Positions 1 to 9,061 of a stretch of 64,000 nucleotides of DNA are shown here, one piece after another. Source of the stretch: Streptomyces mutabilis. Its GTDB lineage: Bacteria; Actinomycetota; Actinomycetes; Streptomycetales; Streptomycetaceae. A program made the position numbers and the translations under genes. Every line of letters begins with the position of its first letter. The stretch's first letter is position 1. The stretch lies in NCBI RefSeq assembly GCF_014649815.1, contig NZ_BMTT01000002.1, positions 62,001-126,000 of the forward strand, given 5' to 3'. The notes under the pieces are model-generated. The model was given only the letters and a program-made list of their open reading frames with translations. It ran no database searches and had not been told where the DNA came from.

Positions 1-1275
1 ATCGCGCCGATGGCGCCGGTCGGTGTCTTCGGCACCCTGGACGCCAAGTCGCACGGCGCGGTGGTCCTCGTCTACGTCGTCGCCACGATCGCGATGGCGT
101 TCACCGCGTTCAGCTACGCCCAGATGGTGCGGGTGGTCCCCCAAGCCGGGTCGGTGTTCGCGTACGCGCGCGTGGGGCTCGGGAACGGGGCCGGGTTCAT
201 CGCCGGCTGGATGGCGATGCTGGACTACGTCCTCATCCCGGCGGTGGCCTACCTCTTCTCCGGCATCGCGATGGAGGCGCTGGTCCCTGAGGTGTCCCGC
301 TGGGTGTGGACGGCGCTCGCGGTGGTCGTCACGACCCTGCTGAACCTGTGGGGTGTGCGTGCGGCGGCCCGGGTGGGCTTCCTGGTGCTCGCCATGGAGA
401 TCGTGGTCCTGCTGGTCTTCGTGGTCGCGGCGATCGTCGTCCTCGCGCGCGACGGTGCCGAGCGGGGCTGGCTGTCGCCGCTGTCCGGGGACGGCACGCA
501 GGGGGCGTTCGCGCTGTCGGCGGTGGTGGGCGCGGTGTCGGTGGCGGTGCTGTCGTACCTGGGCTTCGACGCGATCGCGACGTTCGCGGAGGAGGTCACC
601 GGCGGCTCCGCGAAGGTCGCGCGGGCGCTGCTGTTCTGCCTGGTACTGGCGGGCGTGCTGTTCGTGGCCCAGACGTACCTGGCGGCGCTGCTGGAGCCGG
701 TGTCGTCGGCGCAGCTCGCGGCGGAACCCGAGCGGCAGGGTTCGGCGTTCTACGACGCCGTGGACGCGTCGGTCGGGACGTGGCTGCACGACCTGGTGGC
801 GGTGAGCAAGGCGATCGGCGCGGCGTTCGCGGCGCTGGCCGGTCAGGCGGCGGCGGGGCGGCTGCTGTTCGCGATGGGCCGCGACCGGCGGCTGCCGGGG
901 GTGCTGTCGCGGACGTACTCGGGAGTGCCGCGCGTGGCTCTGCTGGTCTCCGCCGTGATCACCATGGTGGCGGCGGTGTGGGCGGCGCGACGCGACGACG
1001 GCCTCGACCACCTGGTCTCGGTGGTGGACGTCGGCGCGCTGACGGCGTTCACGCTGCTGCACGCGAGCGTGGTGGGCTGGTTCGTGGTCCGGCGCGGCGG
1101 GGGGCCGGTGAGCTGGTGGCGGCACGCGCTGGTGCCCGTGTTCGGCGCGGCGATCACCATCGCCGTGATCGTGGAGGCGTCGGCCACGGCACAGGTGGTG
1201 GGGGCGATCTGGCTGGCGGTGGGGCTGGTGGTGCTGGCGGCGCAGGCGCGCGGGAGGCGTGTGGAGGGGGTGTGA
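1..1275 (+). CDS. APC-superfamily amino acid/polyamine permease, 5' end missing
   Basis: The reading frame is open from the first base and ends in TGA, so the true start lies before the window; the first in-window ATG at 10 is internal. The protein is a chain of hydrophobic segments, about eleven in all. The glycine-rich stretch SYLGFDAIATFAEE, about residue 180, is the usual membrane signature of APC permeases of the amino acid transporter type. The C-terminus is short and basic. The family couples proton or solute gradients to uptake of amino acids or polyamines across the cytoplasmic membrane. The substrate cannot be told from the sequence. It is followed at once by xseA on the same strand, with about 100 bases between them. 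Confidence 0.88.
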   Translation: MAPMAPVGVFGTLDAKSHGAVVLVYVVATIAMAFTAFSYAQMVRVVPQAGSVFAYARVGLGNGAGFIAGWMAMLDYVLIPAVAYLFSGIAMEALVPEVSRWVWTALAVVVTTLLNLWGVRAAARVGFLVLAMEIVVLLVFVVAAIVVLARDGAERGWLSPLSGDGTQGAFALSAVVGAVSVAVLSYLGFDAIATFAEEVTGGSAKVARALLFCLVLAGVLFVAQTYLAALLEPVSSAQLAAEPERQGSAFYDAVDASVGTWLHDLVAVSKAIGAAFAALAGQAAAGRLLFAMGRDRRLPGVLSRTYSGVPRVALLVSAVITMVAAVWAARRDDGLDHLVSVVDVGALTAFTLLHASVVGWFVVRRGGGPVSWWRHALVPVFGAAITIAVIVEASATAQVVGAIWLAVGLVVLAAQARGRRVEGV

Positions 1276-1373
1276 GGGGGCCGGCGAGCGTGTGAGGCGG
1301 GCCGGCGGGAGGAGCGGGAACCGTTGGGTGCGATCGGGCCGGGTTGTCGTACCCGGCCGTTACGCTCGGGCGC

Positions 1374-2582
1374 ATGGCTGTTAACTCGACTCCCGAACGC
1401 CCCCTGCCCGTGGGCGAGGTGTCACGGCTGATCGGGGGCTGGATCGACCGGCTCGGCGCGGTGTGGGTCGAGGGGCAGATCACGCAGCTGTCGCGGCGGC
1501 CGGGCGCGGGGGTCGTGTTCCTGACGCTGCGCGACCCGTCGCACGACATCTCCGTGAGCGTGACCTGCTACCGGCAGGTGTTCGACGCGGTGGCGGACGT
1601 GGTCGGCGAGGGCGCGCGGGTCGTCGTGCACGCGAAGCCGGAGTGGTACGCGCCGCGCGGGCAGCTGTCCCTGCGTGCGGCCGCGATCAAGCCCGTGGGC
1701 GTCGGGGAGCTGCTGGCACGCCTGGAGCAGCTGAAGAAGGCGCTCGCGCGGGAAGGGTTGTTCGCGCCGGAGCGCAAGAAGCCGCTGCCGTTCCTGCCGC
1801 AGCTGATCGGGCTGGTGTGCGGGCGTGCCTCGGCGGCCGAGCGGGACGTCCTGGAGAACGCCCGGCACCGCTGGCCCGCCGTCCGCTTCGAGGTGCGCAA
1901 CGTCCCCGTGCAGGGCGTGCACGCGGTGCCGCAGGTGGTGCAGGCCGTGAAGGAGCTGGACGCGATCGACGACGTGGACGTGATCGTCGTCGCGCGCGGT
2001 GGCGGCAGCGTGGAGGATCTGCTGCCGTTCTCCGACGAGCAGCTGGTGCGGGCGGTCGCCGCCTGTCGTACGCCGGTGGTCTCGGCGATCGGCCACGAGC
2101 CGGACAGCCCGCTGCTGGACCTCGTCGCCGACCTGCGCGCTTCCACGCCGACCGACGCCGCGAAGAAGGTCGTGCCGGACGTCGGCGAGGAGTACGAGCG
2201 GGTGCGGCAGCTGCGGGACCGGGCGCGGCGGTGCGTGGCCGCGTTCGTCGACCGGGAGGAGCGGGGGCTGGCCCACGCGCTCACCCGGCCGTCGATACAG
2301 GATCCGCACCGGATGACCGACGAGCGGGCCGAGCAGGTGACGGCCCTGCTGGAGAGGGGCCGCCGTTCCCTGCGGCACCACCTCGACCGGGCCGACTCCG
2401 AGCTGACGCACACGCACGCGCGCGTGGTGGCCCTCTCCCCCGCCGCGACCCTGAAGCGCGGGTACGCCGTGCTCCAGCGGGCCGACGGTCACGCCGTCCG
2501 TGACCCCGGCGAGGTGGCGGCGGGCGAGACCCTGCGCGCCCGCGTCTCCGAGGGCGATTTCTCCGTACGAGTCGATGCGTAA
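1374..2582 (+). CDS. xseA: Exodeoxyribonuclease VII large subunit
   Basis: Large subunit of exonuclease VII, which degrades single-stranded DNA to oligonucleotides during repair. At 402 residues it has the usual length. An N-terminal OB fold (about residues 15-95, with [10 protein letters not shown]) is followed by the catalytic domain carrying [13 protein letters not shown], the family signature, and then [10 protein letters not shown]. The C-terminal half is a helical region rich in Arg and Glu, which in the family carries copies of the small subunit. I chose the ATG at 1374, giving [17 protein letters not shown], rather than the upstream TTG at 1344, because homologues start here. xseB follows after ten bases, so the two subunits are made from one message. 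Confidence 0.96.
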   Translation: MAVNSTPERPLPVGEVSRLIGGWIDRLGAVWVEGQITQLSRRPGAGVVFLTLRDPSHDISVSVTCYRQVFDAVADVVGEGARVVVHAKPEWYAPRGQLSLRAAAIKPVGVGELLARLEQLKKALAREGLFAPERKKPLPFLPQLIGLVCGRASAAERDVLENARHRWPAVRFEVRNVPVQGVHAVPQVVQAVKELDAIDDVDVIVVARGGGSVEDLLPFSDEQLVRAVAACRTPVVSAIGHEPDSPLLDLVADLRASTPTDAAKKVVPDVGEEYERVRQLRDRARRCVAAFVDREERGLAHALTRPSIQDPHRMTDERAEQVTALLERGRRSLRHHLDRADSELTHTHARVVALSPAATLKRGYAVLQRADGHAVRDPGEVAAGETLRARVSEGDFSVRVDA

Positions 2583-2592
2583 GGTTGGGTGG

Positions 2593-2844
2593 ATGACCAG
2601 CGAGGTGGAGCAGTCGGCGGCCGTGTCCGAGGCGCTCGGGTACGAGCAGGCGCGGGACGAGCTGATCGAGGTCGTACGGCGACTGGAGGCCGGCGGTACG
2701 ACGCTGGAGGAGTCCCTCGCCCTGTGGGAGCGGGGCGAGGAGCTGGCGAAGGTCTGCCGCCGCTGGCTGGACGGCGCCCGCGCCCGGCTGGACGCGGCGC
2801 TGGCCGAGGAGGCGGAAGCGGCCGGCGGGGACGAGGACCGCTAG
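2593..2844 (+). CDS. xseB: Exodeoxyribonuclease VII small subunit
   Basis: An 83-residue acidic helical protein with the XseB pattern: [18 protein letters not shown], then [19 protein letters not shown]. The small subunit coats the helical C-terminal part of XseA and is needed for its nuclease activity. The start is the ATG ten bases after the xseA stop; the longer frame upstream only runs antiparallel to the end of xseA. The C-terminus is a short Ala/Glu-rich tail. The gene is followed by a convergent small gene, so the xse operon probably ends here. Confidence 0.95.
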   Translation: MTSEVEQSAAVSEALGYEQARDELIEVVRRLEAGGTTLEESLALWERGEELAKVCRRWLDGARARLDAALAEEAEAAGGDEDR

Positions 2845-2870
2845 CCCGCCCGTCCCCGTAGGCCGCTCCC

Positions 2871-3086
2871 CTACTTGCCGGTGTCCTCGGCGAGCGTGTG
2901 CGTGACCAGCGCGTTGGCGTGTCCGTGGCCCAGGCTGTGCTCGGTCTTGAGCCAGGAGACGAGTTCCATGTGCTTGGTGAGCGGCGAGGAGCGGATCAGG
3001 TTCGTCCACTCCGCGACCGGACGGCCGTACTTCTTCTCGATCGACGGGAAGTAGGAGGCGGGTCCCTTGACGGCGCCGGTGGTCAT
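2871..3086 (-). CDS. DUF4287-type small protein
   Basis: A 71-residue protein with the DUF4287 pattern, GPASYFPSIEKKYGRPVAEW followed by LTKHMELVSWLKTEHSLGHG and an HANALV stretch. The family is common in actinobacteria and has no established biochemical role. The fold is predicted to be small and helical, and there is no signal peptide or membrane segment. It converges on xseB and diverges from the nitroreductase-like gene at 3349. The start is the ATG that gives MTTGAVKGPASYF. Confidence 0.85.
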   Translation of the reverse strand: MTTGAVKGPASYFPSIEKKYGRPVAEWTNLIRSSPLTKHMELVSWLKTEHSLGHGHANALVTHTLAEDTGK

Positions 3087-3250
3087 GTCGGCGTGCTCCC
3101 TCGGTGTCGGTGATGGTGTTCTGCCGTTCAGGACCGCCGCCGCGACGAGAAGTCATCGCCGGCCGCCTGTGAACCGCATCACTCCACACTCACGCCTCCC
3201 CCCTTCACGCGGGCGACCCTGTGAAGCGGATCACCACGGACCGACTTTGG

Positions 3251-3279
3251 TTGAAGGTTGAACTTCTTTCGCGTAGCGT
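3251..3279 (+). promoter_or_regulatory. Candidate SigA/HrdB-type promoter for the nitroreductase gene
   Basis: TTGAAG at 3251-3256 and TAGCGT at 3274-3279 are separated by exactly 17 bases. This fits a vegetative -35/-10 pair; Streptomyces -10 boxes are often TAGNNT. The pair sits about 70 bases before the ATG at 3349 in a locally AT-richer stretch. Start-site mapping has not been done. Confidence 0.5.
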
Positions 3280-3348
3280 CGTCCTCGTCAACGGCTCCCC
3301 GCCGACTTGGTACGGGGCCGACGCACCCCCCCCCGAGGAAGATCACGT

Positions 3349-3939
3349 ATGTCTCTCGTCCTTGACCCCGCCGCCCAGGACCTGCTGTTCCGCGAGGCCC
3401 GCACCGCGAACACCTTCACCGACGAGCCGGTGACCGACGAGCAGGTGCAGGCGATCTACGACCTGGTCAAGTACGGCCCGACCGCCTTCAACCAGTCGCC
3501 GCTGCGCATCACGCTGGTCCGCTCCCCCGAGGCCCGCGAGCGCCTGGTCCAGCACATGGCCGAGGGCAACCGGCCCAAGACGGCCGCCGCCCCGCTGGTC
3601 GCGATCCTGTCGGCGGACAACGAGTTCCACGAGGAGCTGCCCCAGCTCTTCCCGCACTTCCCGCAGGCCAAGGACGCCTTCTTCAGCGAGCGTCCGGTGC
3701 GTGAGGGCGCCGCGGCCCTGAACGCCGCCATGCAGGCCGCGTACTTCATCGTCGGCGTCCGCGCCGCCGGGCTGGCCGCCGGCCCGATGACGGGCCTGGA
3801 CTTCGACGGCGTCCGCAAGGAGTTCCTGGACGACGACCACACCCCGCTGATGGTCGTCAACATCGGCCGCCCGGGCCCGGACGCCTGGTTCCCGCGCTCC
3901 CCGCGGCTGGCCTACGAGCAGGTCGTCACGACGGTCTGA
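3349..3939 (+). CDS. Malonic semialdehyde reductase / nitroreductase-family flavoprotein
   Basis: A 196-residue protein of the RutE/HadB branch of the nitroreductase family, which binds FMN and uses NAD(P)H. Visible features are the N-terminal [31 protein letters not shown] segment (FMN-binding Arg and Asn-Gln-Ser patch), the [23 protein letters not shown] helix, and the [11 protein letters not shown] loop. RutE reduces malonic semialdehyde in pyrimidine breakdown, but no other rut genes are nearby, so the substrate here is open. The ATG at 3349 is preferred over the upstream in-frame GTG at 3307, because the extra 14 residues are basic and unlike the family. It is a single-gene unit, bounded by a promoter-like sequence and by the terminator at 3959. 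Confidence 0.88.
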   Translation: MSLVLDPAAQDLLFREARTANTFTDEPVTDEQVQAIYDLVKYGPTAFNQSPLRITLVRSPEARERLVQHMAEGNRPKTAAAPLVAILSADNEFHEELPQLFPHFPQAKDAFFSERPVREGAAALNAAMQAAYFIVGVRAAGLAAGPMTGLDFDGVRKEFLDDDHTPLMVVNIGRPGPDAWFPRSPRLAYEQVVTTV

Positions 3940-3958
3940 TTCCGACCCCGGCACGGAC

Positions 3959-3987
3959 GAAGCCCCCGGCGCGACGCCGGGGGCTTC
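3959..3987. terminator. Bidirectional hairpin terminator
   Basis: Perfect 12-base stem, GAAGCCCCCGGC pairing with GCCGGGGGCTTC around the loop GCGAC. It lies between two convergent genes and has no long T-run, as is usual in this genus. Confidence 0.85.
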
Positions 3988-4013
3988 CTCGTGTTCACGG
4001 AGTACGCGGTGGC

Positions 4014-4550
4014 TCAGGCCAGCTTCAGCGCCGCCGCCATCCTGCCCAGCTGCTCGAACGAGCCGGTGCCGGCCACCACCGTCGTCGCGCCCTTCACGCC
4101 GTCGGTGTCGTGCAGCACCAGCGCCTCGTACCGGCCGCCCGTGTACCGGGTCCACGTCCGGCCACCGATCTCCTCGGTGGCCTCGGTCTTCCGCGCCCCC
4201 TGGCTGGCCTCCTCGATGAACTCGGCCGGCTTCTGCGTCGACTGCCCGACCGCCACGTACTCCCCGTCGGGGGCGTGGTAGCCCAGGTGCCAGGTGTTGT
4301 CCTCGGCGCCGCGGTAGCGGACGGAGGTCGGCTTCCACTCCTCGGGCAGCCCCTCGGGCGCCGCCACCGGGTACGGCGCGGCGCGGCGCGCGGTGGTCAG
4401 CTCGACCGTGTAGTCGACCCGCTTGAGGTCGGGCCCGCCGTCGTCGTCGTGCGGGATGAAGAGATACATGACCAGTCCCGCGAGAACGATGACCCCCAGG
4501 GAGAGGACCATGTCCCGGGCCGTCTTCTGCTTGCCGTTCGTACCTGCCAC
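4014..4550 (-). CDS. DUF4245 membrane-anchored protein
   Basis: A 178-residue protein with one N-terminal membrane segment (about residues 15-32, [19 protein letters not shown]) followed by an extracellular DUF4245 domain. Typical family elements are [53 protein letters not shown] and the closing [16 protein letters not shown]. Actinobacteria often keep this gene beside glpX, as here, where it is divergent from it. No enzymatic role is established. The start is an ATG giving [13 protein letters not shown], with a basic cytoplasmic tail before the membrane helix. Confidence 0.9.
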   Translation of the reverse strand: MAGTNGKQKTARDMVLSLGVIVLAGLVMYLFIPHDDDGGPDLKRVDYTVELTTARRAAPYPVAAPEGLPEEWKPTSVRYRGAEDNTWHLGYHAPDGEYVAVGQSTQKPAEFIEEASQGARKTEATEEIGGRTWTRYTGGRYEALVLHDTDGVKGATTVVAGTGSFEQLGRMAAALKLA

Positions 4551-4676
4551 GCCCCCTATCGTCGCAGGTCCCCGATGTGCTCATACGTGGGGCCCCCTGC
4601 TCATTCTGTCGGACTGACGATAGAGTCATGGCCACACCCTCATCCGGCCGTCGTCGTATCAGAAAGGTGCGTTCCG

Positions 4677-5708
4677 ATGACCGAGCATCATCTGCCCTCC
4701 GAGCTGGACGTCCCCTCGGAGGCCCCTGACCGCAACCTCGCCATGGAACTGGTGCGGGTGACCGAAGCCGCGGCGATGGCCGCCGGCCGCTGGGTCGGGC
4801 GCGGTGACAAGAACGGCGCCGACGGTGCCGCGGTGCGCGCCATGCGGACCCTCGTCCACACCGTCTCGATGAACGGCGTCGTCGTCATCGGCGAGGGCGA
4901 GAAGGACGAGGCCCCGATGCTCTACAACGGGGAACGGGTCGGCGACGGCACCGGCGCCGAGGTCGACATCGCCGTCGACCCTATCGACGGCACCACGCTG
5001 ACCGCCAAGGGCATGACCAACGCCATCGCGGTGCTGGCCGCCGCCGAGCGCGGCTCCATGTTCGACCCGTCGGCCGTCTTCTACATGGACAAGCTGGTCA
5101 CCGGCCCGGAAGCCGCCGACTTCGTCGACATCAACGCCCCCGTGTCCGTGAACATCCGCCGGATCGCCAAGGCCAAGCGGCGCACCCCCGAGGACGTCAC
5201 CGTCGTCATCCTCGACCGGCCCCGCCACCAGGGGCTGATCAAGGAGGTCCGGGAGACCGGCGCCCGCATCAAGCTGATCTCCGACGGCGACGTGGCCGGC
5301 TCCATCCTGGCGCTGCGCGAGGGCACCGGCATCGACCTGCTGCTCGGGGTCGGCGGCACGCCGGAGGGCATCATCTCGGCCTGCGCCGTGAAGTGCCTGG
5401 GCGGCACCATCCAGGGCAAGCTGTGGCCCAAGGACGACGAGGAGCGGCAGCGCGCGATCGACGCCGGGCACGACCTGGACCGGGTGCTGACCACCGACGA
5501 CCTGGTCTCCGGGGACAACGTGTTCTTCGTCGCGACCGGCATCACCGACGGTGAGCTGCTGCGCGGGGTGCGGTACCGGTCCGAGACGGCGACGACCGAC
5601 TCGATCGTGATGCGGTCGAAGTCGGGCACGGTGCGGCGGATCGATTCCGAGCACCGGCTGAGCAAGCTGCGGGCGTACAGCGCGATCGATTTCGACCGGG
5701 CGAAGTGA
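4677..5708 (+). CDS. glpX: Class II fructose-1,6-bisphosphatase
   Basis: Hydrolyses fructose-1,6-bisphosphate to fructose-6-phosphate, the committed step of gluconeogenesis, in the cytoplasm. Its 343 residues match GlpX. Diagnostic stretches are [11 protein letters not shown] (about 80-90), the metal- and phosphate-binding [13 protein letters not shown] (about 100-112), DGDVAGSI and [12 protein letters not shown]. The start ATG is preceded by an AGAAAGG ribosome site. It is followed by a convergent wblI with a hairpin between them. Streptomyces lack the class I enzyme, so this should be the main FBPase. Confidence 0.96.
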   Translation: MTEHHLPSELDVPSEAPDRNLAMELVRVTEAAAMAAGRWVGRGDKNGADGAAVRAMRTLVHTVSMNGVVVIGEGEKDEAPMLYNGERVGDGTGAEVDIAVDPIDGTTLTAKGMTNAIAVLAAAERGSMFDPSAVFYMDKLVTGPEAADFVDINAPVSVNIRRIAKAKRRTPEDVTVVILDRPRHQGLIKEVRETGARIKLISDGDVAGSILALREGTGIDLLLGVGGTPEGIISACAVKCLGGTIQGKLWPKDDEERQRAIDAGHDLDRVLTTDDLVSGDNVFFVATGITDGELLRGVRYRSETATTDSIVMRSKSGTVRRIDSEHRLSKLRAYSAIDFDRAK

Positions 5709-5885
5709 CTCCGTCGGTTTCGCGGGGCGCCCGCTGAGGTGGGAGCTTCTGTCCCGTGCCGAGTGCGGGCACGGGTGTGGCTGGTCGCGCGGTTCCCCAC
5801 GCCCCTTGGGTCGGCTGCAGGCCGCGGCCTCTGAACGTGCGGTTGGTCGTGCCCTCGCACGGCCCGCCCGGTCCCGGCACGAGAA

Positions 5886-5913
5886 GGGCACTCTCTGTGC
5901 GGAGAGGGTGCCC
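5886..5913. terminator. Hairpin between convergent glpX and wblI
   Basis: GGGCACTCTC pairs imperfectly with GAGAGGGTGCCC (two bulged bases) around a short loop. It sits between two convergent stops. The 170 bases before it hold no gene; around 5770-5810 they contain a GTCGCGCGGTTCCCCACGCC stretch of the kind that recurs in Streptomyces intergenic DNA. Confidence 0.6.
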
Positions 5914-5928
5914 TATCGTCTGGCTGTC

Positions 5929-6306
5929 CTAACCGGCCGCCGCTATGCGGCCCGTGGTGCGGGCCGCCTTCTTGAGTTCCAGGTCGCGGCGGCGGCGCCT
6001 CGCCAGGACCACACGGCGTTCGGCGGCGGTGAGGCCGCCCCAGACGCCGTAGGGCTCGGGCTGAAGGAGGGCGTGCTCGCGGCACTCGACCATGACCGGG
6101 CAGCGGGCGCACACCCGCTTGGCCGCCTCCTCACGGGAGAGCCGGGCCGCGGTGGGTTCCTTGGAAGGGGCGAAGAACAGTCCGGCCTCGTCGCGCCGGC
6201 ACACCGCCTCGGTGTGCCACGGAGCGTCCTGGTCCCTGTGCCGCACGGGCACCCGCTGGGCCGGAACGGCAGCTACCTGCAGGGACGAATGCGGCGGTTG
6301 CAGCAC
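5929..6306 (-). CDS. wblI: WhiB-like Fe-S transcription regulator, WblI type
   Basis: A 125-residue WhiB-family protein. The four cluster cysteines are at 36, 66, 69 and 75 (C-X29-C-X2-C-X5-C), followed by the GVWGG turn at 87-91 and a basic tail RRRRRDLELKK. The family binds a 4Fe-4S cluster sensitive to NO and oxygen and usually acts with the principal sigma factor. The start is a GTG preceded by GGAG at a good distance. Placement next to glpX and before a DUF1707 gene and the fumarases matches wblI in S. coelicolor; I infer the symbol from that context, and its regulon is not visible here. Confidence 0.9.
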   Translation of the reverse strand: MLQPPHSSLQVAAVPAQRVPVRHRDQDAPWHTEAVCRRDEAGLFFAPSKEPTAARLSREEAAKRVCARCPVMVECREHALLQPEPYGVWGGLTAAERRVVLARRRRRDLELKKAARTTGRIAAAG

Positions 6307-6409
6307 GGTCTACTCCTGACGACGGCTTCGCGAGCGAGAGACGATGCGTCAGGCTTACCCGTTGTACGCGCGCCTATGCACAGGGTTCACGACCGGCGCC
6401 CGAGCCGCG

Positions 6410-7114
6410 CTACAGGTGCTTGCGCAAACCCTTCTCCACCTTGCGGTGCACCCGGTCGAGGATGTCCGCGACGAGCTTGCCGCGCTTCGGCCGCGCCTCG
6501 ACGCTGCCCAGCACGGCCCAGCCGTCCACGTGGACGATGGGGGCCTCGGCCTCGGCGGAGTCGACGGCGTCCACCTCGAAGCTGCCGAGCACGCCGCCGC
6601 CCGCGCCGCGCAGCGACACGTTCTCCGGGACGCGCACCTCGACGCTGCCTAGGACGGAGAACGCCTTGATCACGACCTGCTGGTGCTCGAACAGCGCCTC
6701 GGTGAGGTCGATCTCGACGCTGCCGAAGACCGCGTAGGCGTGGATGCGGCGGCCGGCCCGCAGGCGGCCCCGGCGGACGGCGCTGCTGAAGACCGCGACC
6801 ACGTTCTCGTCGGGTTCCGCCGGGACGGGGCCCGCGGCGGGGCGGTGGGGAGCCGGCGCGGCGGTGTGCCGGCCCGCGTGCGCGGCGGGCAGGTCCCGCA
6901 CGAAGACGTCCAGCTCGCCGACCGTCCTGGCGGCCAGCACCCCCTCGACGCGCTCCGCGTGCTCGTCGGCGGTCAGCCGCCCCTCGGCGAGGGCGTCGCG
7001 GAGCATGTCGGCGATGCGGTCGCGGTCGGCGTCCGAGGCGCGCAGCTCGGAGACGCTCGGTGCGGTGGCGCGCGGTGCCGCGTCCTGCGCTGGGGCGTGC
7101 TTCTGAAGGTCCAC
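6410..7114 (-). CDS. DUF1707 protein with LiaF-like C-terminal domain
   Basis: A 234-residue protein. Residues about 20-75 form a DUF1707 (SHOCT-like) domain, ELRASDADRDRIADMLRDALAEGRLTADEHAERV. A Pro/Ala-rich linker follows, then a domain of repeated strands AYAVFGSVEIDL, AFSVLGSVEVRVP, GGGVLGSFEVDA and GWAVLGSVEARP, resembling the cell-wall-active antibiotic response (LiaF/DUF2154) fold. There is no membrane segment. DUF1707 proteins are frequent in actinobacteria and their role is poorly known. It is divergent from the class I fumarase gene and in line with wblI; the roughly 100-base gap to wblI leaves room for a separate wblI promoter. Confidence 0.85.
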   Translation of the reverse strand: MDLQKHAPAQDAAPRATAPSVSELRASDADRDRIADMLRDALAEGRLTADEHAERVEGVLAARTVGELDVFVRDLPAAHAGRHTAAPAPHRPAAGPVPAEPDENVVAVFSSAVRRGRLRAGRRIHAYAVFGSVEIDLTEALFEHQQVVIKAFSVLGSVEVRVPENVSLRGAGGGVLGSFEVDAVDSAEAEAPIVHVDGWAVLGSVEARPKRGKLVADILDRVHRKVEKGLRKHL

Positions 7115-7132
7115 GGCGACAGCGTACCGAAA

Positions 7133-7146
7133 CGCGATAGATCGCG
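7133..7146. promoter_or_regulatory. Perfect inverted repeat upstream of the DUF1707 gene
   Basis: CGCGAT-AG-ATCGCG, 6-base arms with a 2-base centre, lies 19-32 bases before the DUF1707 start and in the shared region with the divergent fumarase. It could be an operator or a 5' leader hairpin; the sequence does not decide. Confidence 0.35.
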
Positions 7147-7316
7147 ACTACCCCCTGTGGGCAACCTTCTCGCGACTCGTCCGCGGACCTACTGAGCCTT
7201 ACCTCACAAGCCCGGCGGCGCGGGCAGGTTCTACGCTGGTTGGCGCTGCCGATGGAGGCCAGCCGTCGTTGCTGAGGAATCCAGCCGCGCGTGACGTCGA
7301 GTGAGGAATGGGCGAG

Positions 7317-8984
7317 ATGCCTGAGTTCGCGTACACCGATCTGCTCCCCCAGGGAGAGGACACCACTCCGTACCGGCTGGTGACCTCCGAGGGTGTCTCC
7401 ACCTTCGAGGCCGACGGGCGGACCTTCCTCAAGGTGGAGCCCGAGGCGCTGCGCAAGCTGGCCGAGGAGGCCATCCACGACATCCAGCACTACCTGCGCC
7501 CGGCCCACCTGGCGCAGCTGCGCCGCATCATCGACGACCCCGAGGCGTCGGGCAACGACAAGTTCGTGGCGCTGGACCTGCTGAAGAACGCGAACATCGC
7601 GGCGGCGGGCGTGCTGCCGATGTGCCAGGACACCGGCACGGCGATCGTCATGGGCAAGCGCGGGCAGAACGTGCTCACGGCCGGCGGCGACGAGGAGGCC
7701 CTGAGCCGGGGCATCTACGACGCCTACAAGAACCTGAACCTGCGCTACTCGCAGATGGCCCCCCTCACCATGTGGGAGGAGAAGAACACCGGCTCCAACC
7801 TCCCGGCCCAGATCGAGCTGTACGCGACCGACGGCGGCGCCTACAAGTTCCTCTTCATGGCCAAGGGCGGCGGCTCGGCCAACAAGTCCTTCCTCTTCCA
7901 GGAGACCAAGGCCGTCCTGAACGAGTCCTCCATGATGAAGTTCCTGGAGGAGAAGATCCGCTCCCTCGGTACGGCCGCCTGCCCGCCGTACCACCTGGCG
8001 ATCGTGGTCGGCGGCACGTCCGCCGAGTACGCGCTGAAGACCGCGAAGTACGCCTCCGCGCACTACCTGGACGAGATCCCGGCCGAGGGCTCGGAGCTCG
8101 GGCACGGCTTCCGGGACAAGGAGCTGGAGGAGAAGGTCTTCGAGCTGACGCAGAAGATCGGCATCGGCGCGCAGTTCGGCGGGAAGTACTTCTGCCACGA
8201 CGTGCGCGTGGTGCGCCTGCCGCGGCACGGGGCGTCCTGCCCGGTCGCCATCGCCGTGTCCTGCTCGGCGGACCGGCAGGCGGTCGCGAAGATCACCGCC
8301 GAGGGCGTCTTCCTGGAGCAGCTGGAGACCGACCCGGCGCGCTTCCTGCCGGAGACCACGGACGAGCACCTCGACGAGGCCGGTGACGTCGTGAAGGTGG
8401 ACCTCAACCAGCCGATGGACGACATCCTGGCCGAGCTGACGAAGCACCCGGTCAAGACCCGGCTGTCCCTGACCGGCCCGCTGGTCGTGGCCCGCGACAT
8501 CGCGCACGCCAAGATCAAGGAGCGGCTGGACGCGGGCGAGGAGATGCCGCAGTACCTGAAGGACCACCCGGTGTACTACGCCGGGCCCGCGAAGACGCCG
8601 GAAGGGTACGCGTCCGGGTCCTTCGGCCCGACGACCGCCGGGCGCATGGACTCCTACGTGGAGCAGTTCCAGGCGGCGGGCGGCTCCAAGGTGATGCTGG
8701 CCAAGGGCAACCGGAGCAAGCAGGTCACCGACGCGTGCAACGCGCACGGCGGCTTCTACCTCGGCTCGATCGGCGGACCGGCGGCGCGGCTCGCCCAGGA
8801 CTGCATCAAGAAGGTCGAGGTCGTCGAGTACGAGGAGCTCGGCATGGAGGCGGTCTGGAAGATCGAGGTCGAGGACTTCCCGGCGTTCATCGTGGTGGAC
8901 GACAAGGGCAACGACTTCTTCCAGGACCCGGCGCCGGCGCCGACCTTCACGACCATTCCGGTGCGGGGCCCGGGACTCGCCTGA
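7317..8984 (+). CDS. Fumarate hydratase, class I (Fe-S)
   Basis: A 555-residue 4Fe-4S fumarase that interconverts fumarate and L-malate in the TCA cycle. The N-terminal alpha domain contains [25 protein letters not shown], and [13 protein letters not shown] with [12 protein letters not shown], which supply cluster cysteines. The C-terminal beta domain carries [19 protein letters not shown] and [29 protein letters not shown] favour the ATG at 7317 ([20 protein letters not shown]) over the ATG nine bases earlier, since GTGAGG is better spaced from it and homologues start so. The Fe-S-free FumC is encoded next on the same strand. Confidence 0.93.
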   Translation: MPEFAYTDLLPQGEDTTPYRLVTSEGVSTFEADGRTFLKVEPEALRKLAEEAIHDIQHYLRPAHLAQLRRIIDDPEASGNDKFVALDLLKNANIAAAGVLPMCQDTGTAIVMGKRGQNVLTAGGDEEALSRGIYDAYKNLNLRYSQMAPLTMWEEKNTGSNLPAQIELYATDGGAYKFLFMAKGGGSANKSFLFQETKAVLNESSMMKFLEEKIRSLGTAACPPYHLAIVVGGTSAEYALKTAKYASAHYLDEIPAEGSELGHGFRDKELEEKVFELTQKIGIGAQFGGKYFCHDVRVVRLPRHGASCPVAIAVSCSADRQAVAKITAEGVFLEQLETDPARFLPETTDEHLDEAGDVVKVDLNQPMDDILAELTKHPVKTRLSLTGPLVVARDIAHAKIKERLDAGEEMPQYLKDHPVYYAGPAKTPEGYASGSFGPTTAGRMDSYVEQFQAAGGSKVMLAKGNRSKQVTDACNAHGGFYLGSIGGPAARLAQDCIKKVEVVEYEELGMEAVWKIEVEDFPAFIVVDDKGNDFFQDPAPAPTFTTIPVRGPGLA

Positions 8985-9061
8985 CCCCTGCGGTGACGGT
9001 CCGCCTCCACGGGGAACAGTGGTCGCGTCGCGGGTGCTGTGAGACGTGGAGGTGATCGTCG